Positions 7,443-13,164 of a DNA stretch of 28,368 bases are shown here, in pieces (the stretch's first letter is position 1; each line of letters starts with the position of its first letter). A model generated the notes under the pieces. The model made no database searches. It was not told the origin of the DNA and was given only the letters and a program-made list of their open reading frames with translations. The DNA lies in assembly GCA_045805565.1 (NCBI GenBank), contig JBJMKZ010000015.1, forward strand, positions 1 through 28,368, given 5' to 3'. The position numbers and the translations under genes are program-made. The DNA comes from DATAEY01 sp045805565. Its GTDB lineage: Bacteria > Actinomycetota > Thermoleophilia > Solirubrobacterales > Solirubrobacteraceae.

Positions 7443-7751
7443 ATGACCACCATCGCCTCGTTCACGCTCTCAGACGGCGCCTGGGTTTTCATCGGGATCT
7501 TCGTCGCCTCGTTGCTGTCCATCGCGTACGGCTATTACACGAGGCGCGGCAGCGCCATCAACCAGCGCGCGCACGGGAGCGTGTACTCGGACGCTCCGGG
7601 TGCCAGGACGCCCAGCGTCCTCTCGCACGATCAGAGCGCCGCGCGGCGCTTGGTCGGCCGCGGCGACGAGCGGCGCGAACCCCGACGGTCGTCATCGGAC
7701 GAGACGCCACGGGGGCCACTCGGGCAGCGGCGAGCTGCGAAACAGGACTAG
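7443..7751 (+). CDS. Small single-pass membrane protein, unknown function
   Basis: A 102-residue protein with a good ribosome site (GAAGGAAG) before ATG 7443. One membrane helix spans about residues 14-32 (WVFIGIFVASLLSIAYGYY). The remainder is hydrophilic, Arg/Ser-rich and low in predicted structure, with a basic TRRG immediately after the helix, so the C-terminal tail is probably cytoplasmic by the positive-inside rule. I recognise no family. It follows a long structured non-coding stretch that could be its leader. Confidence 0.55.
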   Translation: MTTIASFTLSDGAWVFIGIFVASLLSIAYGYYTRRGSAINQRAHGSVYSDAPGARTPSVLSHDQSAARRLVGRGDERREPRRSSSDETPRGPLGQRRAAKQD

Positions 7752-7818
7752 CGCAACCGAGCTTCCCCGACCGCGACGAGGCCGCCGGATCGGGCCGAGG
7801 TCTGCGCCCGCCAGCCGG

Positions 7819-8070
7819 TCAGCGACGGATCTTGCGCCCGTAGGTGCCCATCGTGCCGCCGCCGGCGGTTGCTGACTTCTTGCCTGTGGCGGCCTTGTCT
7901 ACGGGCAGCCTGCCGACCGGGCCGCTCTCGCCGGGGGGCTTCTTGCCAGCGGCGGCCTTGTCTACGGGCAGCGTGCCGACCGGTGCCCCGCCGAGCGCAA
8001 ACCCCGAGGCGAGAACCGCGACGGCGATGCGCCTCCGGAGGCCGGACCCCTGCAATGCATGCGATGTCAT
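7819..8070 (-). CDS. Small exported protein with an internal 21-residue repeat
   Basis: An 83-residue protein. The N-terminus (basic RRR then IAVAVLASGFALGGAPVG) looks like a signal peptide. The mature part carries two copies of a repeat with core LPVDKAA.GKK, 21 residues apart, each preceded by VG. It ends in a basic tail (GTYGRKIRR). The start is ATG 8070, with AAGG about 7 nt upstream. The periodic Lys-Pro-rich design suggests a wall-binding or structural peptide, but this is inference and I recognise no family. It lies downstream of, and on the same strand as, tRNA-Cys. Confidence 0.5.
   Translation of the reverse strand: MTSHALQGSGLRRRIAVAVLASGFALGGAPVGTLPVDKAAAGKKPPGESGPVGRLPVDKAATGKKSATAGGGTMGTYGRKIRR
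7876..7983. repeat. Two 45-nt direct repeats, 63 nt apart, inside the small exported protein gene
   Basis: Copies at 7876-7920 and 7939-7983 differ at only a few positions and share the 18-nt core GGCGGCCTTGTCTACGGG. The 63-nt period equals 21 codons, so the frame is kept. A shorter match, GGCCTTGTCT, recurs at 8075-8084 just upstream of the start codon. Confidence 0.85.
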
Positions 8071-8246
8071 TGACGGCCTTGTCTCTTTAGAAGGGTCCGG
8101 TCCCGCAGTTCGGCCCAGATGTCACGACCTAGCCATAGCCCCGGCGAATGCGCTCCAGCACCGATAGTACACCCGCGCACATAGCCGGGGTGGTCGGGGG
8201 CGCCGGTGTACTGCCATACGACGACGCATCGTCGGCTTGACCGATA

Positions 8247-8317
8247 AGGCGACGACCGGAATCGAACCGGTGTAAACGGCTTTGCAGGCCGCTGCGTAAC
8301 CACTCCGCCACGTCGCC
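8247..8317 (-). tRNA. tRNA-Cys (anticodon GCA)
   Basis: Minus-strand cloverleaf: acceptor GGCGACG/CGTCGCC, anticodon loop CTGCAAA giving GCA, T arm ACCGG/CCGGT with loop TTCGATT. The discriminator is T, as expected for tRNA-Cys. Overall it closely follows the bacterial tRNA-Cys consensus. CCA is not encoded. Confidence 0.95.
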
Positions 8318-8324
8318 GAGAGGA

Positions 8325-8384
8325 CGCCTAGCGTAGCGCCGGCAAGCACGGCTCCCGCCCCGCCGGCCGTTGGTACGCTAGGCG
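8325..8384. promoter_or_regulatory. Mirror-image divergent tRNA promoters
   Basis: An 11-bp perfect inverted repeat, CGCCTAGCGTA (8325-8335) and TACGCTAGGCG (8374-8384), lies between the divergent tRNAs. Each arm provides a TACGCT -10 hexamer (TAnnnT) ending 10-12 nt from the respective tRNA 5' end, followed by the same AGGCG discriminator. No clear -35 is visible in the 38-nt centre. Confidence 0.55.
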
Positions 8385-8389
8385 GCCTC

Positions 8390-8462
8390 GGGCGATTAGC
8401 TCAGCTGGGAGAGCGCCGCCTCGACAAGGCGGAGGTCGCTGGTTCGAGCCCAGCATCGCCCA
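8390..8462 (+). tRNA. tRNA-Val (anticodon GAC)
   Basis: Complete cloverleaf: acceptor GGGCGAT/ATCGCCC, D arm GCTC/GAGC, anticodon stem CCGCC/GGCGG with loop TCGACAA (anticodon GAC), T arm GCTGG/CCAGC with loop TTCGAGC, discriminator A. CCA is not encoded. Its last 16 nt plus one further base recur exactly at 12468-12484. Confidence 0.96.
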
Positions 8463-8463
8463 C
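8447..8463 (+). repeat. Left copy of 17-bp direct repeat (tRNA-Val 3' end; putative att site)
   Basis: AGCCCAGCATCGCCCAC covers the 3' half of the T arm, the 3' acceptor strand and one base beyond the discriminator. The identical sequence occurs at 12468-12484, 4,021 bp away and in the same orientation. tRNA 3' ends are the usual attachment sites for integrating elements. Confidence 0.6.
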
Positions 8464-8467
8464 TAGA

Positions 8468-8493
8468 AAAGCCACAGGTACCGGCTGGGCTTT
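8468..8493 (+). terminator. tRNA-Val terminator
   Basis: AAAGCC and CAG pair with CTG and GGCTTT around a 7-nt loop, with one bulged A, ending in TTT. It starts 6 nt after the tRNA. It differs from the UACG-loop terminator type used after tRNA-Gly and after the partial tRNA at 12468. Confidence 0.6.
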
Positions 8494-8582
8494 CGCGTTC
8501 CTGGGGCCGACACGATCCGCAGGAGGGCCGTCCGAGGCGGTGAAAGGGCCGTGGCGCGCTGCGACCGGCGGGGGGTCGGCGC

Positions 8583-8942
8583 TCATCGGTCCTGAAGCAG
8601 CCCGAGAACATTGCCATCGGGGTCGGTGACGGTGGCCACTAGGCGGCCGCCACCGACGTCGTGCGCCGGTCCTTCACGGTGGCACCCGCGGCGGTCACCT
8701 CGGCGAGCTTCGCCTCGAGGTCCGGCACGTGCGAGTAGGCGACCGGTGAGGTCATGCCCTGCGGTCCACCGCCCGGCACCAGCCCGATGTCCTGGCCCGC
8801 GGGCTCGAAACCGACGTAGTAGGACCCGTCGGTCTGCGGCGGTACGCCGAGCAGGGCGGCGTACACCGCCTTGGCAGTCGCCAGGTCGGACACGATGCAG
8901 CACCGTCTTGATTCCCTGGGTTGAAGAGTCGGACATGGTCAT
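8583..8942 (-). pseudogene. VOC/glyoxalase-family gene with two frameshifts
   Basis: The ~120-residue VOC protein can be read only by changing frame twice. Residues MTMSDSSTQGIKTVLH come from the frame starting at 8942. The central part (SDLATAKAVYAALLGVPPQ, YYVGFEPAGQDIGLV, AYSHVPDLEAKLAEVTAAGA) lies in a second frame from about 8893 to 8672. The end (AHDVGGGRLVATVTDPDGNV, LGLLQDR) returns to the first frame. The shifts lie at about 8894-8898 and 8667-8671 and compensate, so the first frame stays open but its central 70 or so codons are out of register. Either a decaying gene or two sequencing errors. A TetR-like palindrome sits 23 bp upstream. Confidence 0.7.
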
Positions 8943-8964
8943 TCCCAAAGCCGTGTGGTCACAC

Positions 8965-8978
8965 CGACCGTACGGTCG
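8965..8978. promoter_or_regulatory. 14-bp perfect palindrome, TetR-type operator candidate
   Basis: CGACCGTACGGTCG is a perfect dyad, 23 bp upstream of the VOC gene start. Its ACCGTACGGT core resembles operators of actinobacterial TetR-family repressors, which often control VOC-type genes. No tetR gene is visible nearby. Confidence 0.4.
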
Positions 8979-9214
8979 TGTTAAGACGAACAAGGCGCGA
9001 GATCGACAGTCGCCACCAAAGTCTGTTGCCCACGGGGTTGGCGCTGGCACCGCGACTGCTGAAGATGCCCAACCGCGGGGCTACTTCGCCGACTGTGCCT
9101 CCCACTGAGACTGGCGGGCAGGCGCTCGGGTCGCCCTCTGGAGCTGGTGGACGCTCGCGACCCGATCGACGAGCATGTTCACAGCACGGCACGCTTTGTG
9201 TTCTCACCGGCGGA

Positions 9215-10384
9215 ATGGTCGAAGACCCGCGCGAACAGACTCTTCGCTGGATCCAGCAGTTGGCCGCGATTGAGCGGCCTTCCGCCACGTCAGGAGAACG
9301 GCACGGCGCTGAGTGGATCGTCGAGCAGCTCACCGACAGTGCCACACCCGCCCGCATCGAGGCGGAAACCGCCCATGGCACACACCTGCCGTTCGTCTTG
9401 CCGAGTGCGCTTGCGCTGCTGGCCGGCCTCCTCCGCTCCCGGGTAATCGCCGCAGCCACGGCGGCACTCGCGACAGCCGCGATCGTCGACGAGCTCGAAG
9501 GCCACCGTCGGCTGGTGCGCCGTACCCTGGCGCGCCGGCAGACCTACAACGTCGTGGCCGAGGTCGGCAGTGCCCGTCCTTCGGGCACGGTCGTCTTCGC
9601 GTCGCATCACGACGTCGCTCGTCCGTGGTCCGCGGCGTTCGGGGCCATCGCCTCGGCTCCACCTCCGCGGCTGCTCGGCGGCCGGCCGCTGCCCATCGCC
9701 GCCACGCTCGCCTACGCGCCGCTGACCGTGCTGCTCGGCGTGGTGGGACGGTTGCGAGCTCTGCGGCGCGCCGGCATCGCTCTGTGCACGTTCATCGTCG
9801 TCCTGTTCAGCGACATCGCCCGCCGCGCGCCCGTCCCCGGGGCCAATGACAACGCGTCGGGCGTCGCGGCGCTGCTGGGTGTCGCCTGCGACTTGGCCCA
9901 CAGCCGCCCCACGTCGTTGCGAGTCGTGCTGTTGTCCACGGGGTCTGAGGAAACCATGCTCGAGGGGATGGAGGCCTGCTTGCGCCGGCATCGCGGCGAG
10001 CTTGATCCTGCGCGCACGATCGTCGTCTGCCTCGACATGCTTGGCTGGGATCGGCTGGTCTTGCGCGAAAGCGAAGGGGTGCTGCGCCGCTACAGGACCC
10101 GCTCCGAGGATGTCGACCTGCTGCTGCACGCCGCCCGTGGCGCCACCGTCGACGTCGAGGTCGCGCCCCCGCACGTCGCGCCCAGTGACGGCCTGGCCGC
10201 GCGGTGGGCGGGGTTGCCCACGATCCTCCTCTCGTCCACCGCCGCCGACCGCGGCTATCCGCACTATCACCGGCCCAGCGACGTTCCCGAGAACGTCCAC
10301 ATCGAGACGGTGGTAGCTGCGCGCCGGCTGTGTACGGAGCTGGTTGCCGAGCTTGGACAGCCGCGCCAACCGATCGAGCCATGA
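9215..10384 (+). CDS. Membrane-embedded M28-family zinc aminopeptidase-like protein
   Basis: A 389-residue protein from ATG 9215. M28 metal-site pattern: H132-D133 (ASHHDVARPW), D212 (GANDNASGVAALLGVA), catalytic E245 and E246 (STGSEE), D274 (VCLDMLGWD) and H352 (HYHRPSDVPENVH). All expected ligands are present, so it should bind two zinc ions and cleave N-terminal residues from peptides. Unusually, the catalytic fold is interrupted by hydrophobic segments: about 58-92 (probably two helices), 158-178 and 186-201, so it is likely membrane-anchored. No convincing ribosome site precedes the ATG, and the frame is open further upstream, leaving the start uncertain. It lies inside the segment bounded by the tRNA-Val repeat and is followed by a strong hairpin. 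Confidence 0.82.
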   Translation: MVEDPREQTLRWIQQLAAIERPSATSGERHGAEWIVEQLTDSATPARIEAETAHGTHLPFVLPSALALLAGLLRSRVIAAATAALATAAIVDELEGHRRLVRRTLARRQTYNVVAEVGSARPSGTVVFASHHDVARPWSAAFGAIASAPPPRLLGGRPLPIAATLAYAPLTVLLGVVGRLRALRRAGIALCTFIVVLFSDIARRAPVPGANDNASGVAALLGVACDLAHSRPTSLRVVLLSTGSEETMLEGMEACLRRHRGELDPARTIVVCLDMLGWDRLVLRESEGVLRRYRTRSEDVDLLLHAARGATVDVEVAPPHVAPSDGLAARWAGLPTILLSSTAADRGYPHYHRPSDVPENVHIETVVAARRLCTELVAELGQPRQPIEP

Positions 10385-10441
10385 GCCCTCGCCCGGCGGA
10401 CGTAACCCATGACCCCCGGCTTGCGCCCTACTAAGGCGGAG

Positions 10442-10478
10442 CTCGCTGCCGGCAAGCCCGCAGCGGTCCGGCAGCGAG
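10442..10478 (+). terminator. 11-bp hairpin after the M28 peptidase gene
   Basis: CTCGCTGCCGG pairs perfectly with CCGGCAGCGAG around a 15-nt loop, 58 nt after the peptidase stop codon. No T-run. Confidence 0.55.
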
Positions 10479-10666
10479 AGGAGTAGGCTGCTTACAGACG
10501 GTCGCTGACCAGCCGACTTCTCGCTGGCAGACTAGCCGACGATCGGCCTCCGCCTAAATGGGTCCCCGCCGTTGACCCATTGACCCGGTCCTCGAGCGGC
10601 TAGAGCCGTGACTTCATCTCGCGCGTGTCTAGCTGGGCGCCGATAGAGGCGCAGAAAGGAAGCGCC

Positions 10667-10798
10667 ATGAGACACGCGATCATGAGCTTCGCGATCCTGG
10701 TTCCTGCAACCCTCGTCTTCCTCTGTCTCGTGCTTGCCGCGTTTGTCGGCGGTATCGCACTGGCCGGAGGGTCCCCGATTCCTCCTTGGCACTGGTGA
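10667..10798 (+). CDS. Very small (43-residue) membrane protein
   Basis: Start ATG 10667 has a good ribosome site (AAAGGAAG, about 6 nt spacing) and the frame ends at TGA 10796-10798. The protein reads MRHAIMSFAILVPATLVFLC, then LVLAAFVGGIALAGG, then SPIPPWHW. One long hydrophobic helix (about residues 5-34) is followed by a Pro/Trp-rich end. I recognise no family. The ribosome site plus the clean helix make it a credible gene. It lies inside the putative island, between a terminator and another small gene. Confidence 0.5.
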   Translation: MRHAIMSFAILVPATLVFLCLVLAAFVGGIALAGGSPIPPWHW

Positions 10799-10880
10799 CC
10801 GAGCACCCCTGCCCGGCCTTTCCGCTAGCGCCCTCCGGGACACCGCGATTTCGCGCTGACCAGCTGAGGCCCGGGCTGTG

Positions 10881-11090
10881 ATGGCCGGTTCACCGCCAAT
10901 CGAGGAGCTGCAGGCCGAGGCTCGCTACTGCCGCGAGCGCCACGCCCTGTACCGGGCCAAGATGTACGGCCCGCGCCCCACCAGCCTGACTCGGCTCAGG
11001 GAGCTCGAGCGGGCCCACCGAGGCGCCGAGGCCCGTCTCCGTCGAGCCCAGAAGGCTGCTGAGTCCCGCGAGTCATCGCGGCCCGGCTGA
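10881..11090 (+). CDS. Small helical hypothetical protein
   Basis: A 69-residue protein from ATG 10881 (a GTG directly before it is an alternative start). It is highly charged and mostly helical: IEELQAEARYCRERHALYRA, then KMYGPRPTSLTRLRELERAH, then an Ala/Arg/Glu tail. The pattern suggests two antiparallel helices joined by a YGPRPTS turn, resembling short conserved actinobacterial proteins. There is no signal or membrane segment. Function unknown. A 7-bp hairpin overlaps its stop codon. Confidence 0.55.
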   Translation: MAGSPPIEELQAEARYCRERHALYRAKMYGPRPTSLTRLRELERAHRGAEARLRRAQKAAESRESSRPG

Positions 11091-11099
11091 CGAGCCGGG
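11082..11099 (+). terminator. Hairpin overlapping the stop of the small helical protein gene
   Basis: CCCGGCT pairs with AGCCGGG around a 4-nt GACG loop, with a short TT after it. Compact and GC-rich, consistent with a terminator. Confidence 0.5.
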
Positions 11100-11323
11100 T
11101 TCCGCGGCTCCACTGCGGCCAGCAACGGCACCCCGACGTTCAGCGTCTACGCCGCCTCCAGGTCCGCCATCGGCTCCTTCGCCCCGCACCTGCGCGCGCA
11201 CTGTTTCGGGAGCGGAAGCGACGTCGAGACAGGATGCGCCCGATGCCCACTCATCGGACTCTCATCCGCAGGCGTCAATCTGGATGCTATCCGCGTCCGA
11301 AACGGCCATCCGGAGACCGCGCA

Positions 11324-12061
11324 ATGACGCGTCCGAACGCTCCCGTGGTGCTCGCGGCCGTCGTGGTGGCGTTCCAGCTCGCCGCATGCGGCTCGGGCGG
11401 CGCGCCGAACGCCCCTCCGAAGCACGCCTCCAGCGCCGCGACGCCCGCCTGTCCGAAGTCGCCGAACTTCAATGCGTCGGACTTCGTCAGCCACGTGGAC
11501 AACGCGCTGTTTCCCCTCCAGCCTGGGACCACCTACCGCTACAAGGGCACGGACGAGGGAGACCCCGCCTTGGATCTCGTCTCGGTCACCCACCAGACCA
11601 AGAGGATCATGGGGGTCGGCACCACGGTCGTGCGCGACCGCACCTACACCAACGGCAAGCTGGCGGAGGACACCCGGGACTGGTACGCCCAGGACAAGGG
11701 CGGGACCGTCTGGTACTTCGGCGAGGCCACCAAGGAGTGGGATAAAGGCCATGCCAGTACCGCCGGCTCCTGGCAGGCGGGCGTCGCCGGCGCCAGGGCG
11801 GGGATCTTCATGCCGGCGCGGCCGGCGGCAGGGCGGGTATTTAACCTGTCCGAGGACTGCGGCCAGGTCCTAGATCTCAAGGCGTCGGTGAAGACCCCGC
11901 ACGTGTCGACCGATCAGGCGATGAGGACCAAGGAGTGGAGCCCTCGCGAGGGCGGAGACGTCTTCACCAAGGACTACGTCCGCGGCGTCGGACTGGTTCG
12001 CCGGGCCCTCCTGGGCGGCAACGACTTCCTAGAGCTGGTCTCGGTCGAGCATCACGCTTAG
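11324..12061 (+). CDS. Exported lipoprotein of unknown function
   Basis: A 245-residue protein. The start at ATG 11324 (GGAGA about 8 nt upstream) is preferred over the longer frame because it yields a lipoprotein signal peptide: basic start, hydrophobic core VVLAAVVVAFQ, lipobox LAAC with Cys22. After a Ser/Ala/Pro-rich linker comes a compact domain: NALFPLQPGTTYRYKGTDEG, then VRDRTYTNGKLAEDTRDWYA, QDKGGTVWYFGEATKEW, and a C-terminal VRGVGLVRRALLGGNDFLEL. The strand-rich, aromatic pattern recalls lipid-carrier-like lipoproteins, but I cannot name a family. It should sit on the outer face of the cytoplasmic membrane. Convergent with the gene at 12081-12344. Confidence 0.75.
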   Translation: MTRPNAPVVLAAVVVAFQLAACGSGGAPNAPPKHASSAATPACPKSPNFNASDFVSHVDNALFPLQPGTTYRYKGTDEGDPALDLVSVTHQTKRIMGVGTTVVRDRTYTNGKLAEDTRDWYAQDKGGTVWYFGEATKEWDKGHASTAGSWQAGVAGARAGIFMPARPAAGRVFNLSEDCGQVLDLKASVKTPHVSTDQAMRTKEWSPREGGDVFTKDYVRGVGLVRRALLGGNDFLELVSVEHHA

Positions 12062-12080
12062 CCCTCACCTGGGGGGGCGC

Positions 12081-12344
12081 CTATGTGGTGGCGTTCTGAT
12101 CCGGACCGTTGTCAGCCGGGCCCGCGTTGAAGGCGAAGAAGCTGCCGCACGACTCAAGCGCACCCGAGACCTTGCGTGCCGCTTCGTCGGCTGACGGGGC
12201 GCTCGCCCACACGTAGTGACGGTTGGCGGGTGTGGCGATGCGGCCGGTAGCGCCGACGACGGTGATTCCGGCTTCGCCCAGCGCCGCCTGTGCCTCGTCG
12301 GTCAGGTTCCCTTCGACCTCGACCAGCCAGGTGGGGTCAGTCAC
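12081..12344 (-). CDS. Small conserved hypothetical protein, probably leaderless
   Basis: An 87-residue protein with GTG start at 12344. A TAGACT hexamer (TAnnnT) ends 6 nt before the start codon with no ribosome site, so the transcript is probably leaderless. The sequence WLVEVEGNLTDEAQAALGEA, then GITVVGATGRIATPANRHYV and ADEAARKVSGALE alternates strand and helix, suggesting a small alpha/beta (ferredoxin-like) domain. There is no signal peptide. Function unknown. Confidence 0.6.
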   Translation of the reverse strand: MTDPTWLVEVEGNLTDEAQAALGEAGITVVGATGRIATPANRHYVWASAPSADEAARKVSGALESCGSFFAFNAGPADNGPDQNATT

Positions 12345-12350
12345 GTACCC

Positions 12351-12356
12351 AGTCTA
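12351..12356 (-). promoter_or_regulatory. -10 element TAGACT of a leaderless transcript
   Basis: On the minus strand TAGACT ends 6 nt before the GTG at 12344, the usual geometry for leaderless mRNAs in Actinobacteria. Confidence 0.4.
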
Positions 12357-12467
12357 GGCCGGCGTACCAATCCGGGTGCCGATCTGATCGAATCCAGACG
12401 ATCCCGGCGGAGCTAGCCTCCGGTATCAGACACGACGAGTGCCCAGAGCAGGCCTCGCTCGGTTTCT

Positions 12468-12484
12468 AGCCCAGCATCGCCCAC
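12468..12484 (+). repeat. Right copy of the 17-bp tRNA-Val 3'-end repeat (putative att site)
   Basis: AGCCCAGCATCGCCCAC is identical to 8447-8463. Similarity extends weakly to the left (GGTTTCT against GGTTCG) but no full tRNA can be folded. It is followed within 9 nt by a tRNA-type terminator. Confidence 0.6.
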
Positions 12485-12492
12485 CCAGGCGA

Positions 12493-12512
12493 CCCTGCTA
12501 CGGCGGGGTTTT
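12493..12512 (+). terminator. UACG-tetraloop terminator behind the partial tRNA
   Basis: CCCTGC pairs with GCGGGG around TACG, then TTTT. The 16-nt core CCCTGCTACGGCGGGG is identical to the terminator of tRNA-Gly (minus strand, 4865-4850). It lies 9 nt after the tRNA-Val fragment, where the chromosomal terminator of an intact tRNA would be. Confidence 0.75.
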
Positions 12513-12561
12513 CGCCCCATCGGCTCCCGGAGCCCGGTGGCCAATGACGAGGAGAGCTGAC

Positions 12562-12966
12562 ATGACGCTGTACGGACAGGAGCACATCGACCGCTACATC
12601 GCGACCGACGGCAGGGAGGGCCACGACTGGCAAGGAACCCAGACTCTGATCCTCACGACGACGGGGCGGCGCTCAGGCCAGCCAAGGCAGCACGCCCTGA
12701 TCTACGGCCGCCACGGCAACGACTACCTGCTCGTGGCCTCCAAAGGCGGGGCGCCGCAGCACCCCGCGTGGTACCTCAACCTCGACGCGAATCCAGATGT
12801 CGAGATCCAGGTCAAGGGCGACAAGATCCGTGCCCAAGCGCGCACGGCAACACCCGACGAGAAGGCGGAGCTCTGGCCGATCATGACGAAGGAGTGGCCC
12901 GACTACGACCGCTACCAGGAGGAGACGGACCGCGACATCCCGCTCGTCGTCCTCGAGCCCCAGTAA
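12562..12966 (+). CDS. F420-dependent nitroreductase (Ddn) family protein
   Basis: A 134-residue protein with a strong ribosome site (GAGGAGAG) before ATG 12562; an in-frame ATG at 12544 is less likely. It shows the Ddn/deazaflavin-dependent nitroreductase pattern: LTTTGRRSGQPRQHALIYGR (about 28-47), DYLLVASKGGAPQHPAWYLN (about 54-73), then LDANPDVEIQVKG. Known relatives bind cofactor F420 in a split-barrel fold and reduce quinones or nitro compounds; the G.P.HPAWY segment contacts the cofactor phosphate tail. Whether this one reduces a quinone or another acceptor is unknown. It is the first gene to the right of the tRNA-Val repeat and terminator. Confidence 0.88.
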   Translation: MTLYGQEHIDRYIATDGREGHDWQGTQTLILTTTGRRSGQPRQHALIYGRHGNDYLLVASKGGAPQHPAWYLNLDANPDVEIQVKGDKIRAQARTATPDEKAELWPIMTKEWPDYDRYQEETDRDIPLVVLEPQ

Positions 12967-13120
12967 ACGGGCAGCGCCCCTCGCGACGTCCGCCGCTCCG
13001 GCGTTGACCTTCGATCACCCGCGCCGATGAGGGTGGCCAGCGGTTTCGTCGCCGGTCAGAAGGGTCGTGTGGGTCGGGAACTACACCGCTCCTGACTCGG
13101 CCGAGACCCGAACACCAAGA

Positions 13121-13164
13121 TGCGCGGTCGCTTCCACAAAGGGGAAAGGGAATGCGACCGCGCA
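13121..13164 (+). promoter_or_regulatory. 11-bp hairpin with ribosome site in its loop
   Basis: TGCGCGGTCGC (13121-13131) pairs perfectly with GCGACCGCGCA (13154-13164). The 22-nt loop carries AAAGGGGAAAGGGAAT, a ribosome site just before ATG 13152, whose last base lies in the stem. A second copy of the right arm (GCGACCGCGC, 13212-13221) offers an alternative partner. Confidence 0.4.
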
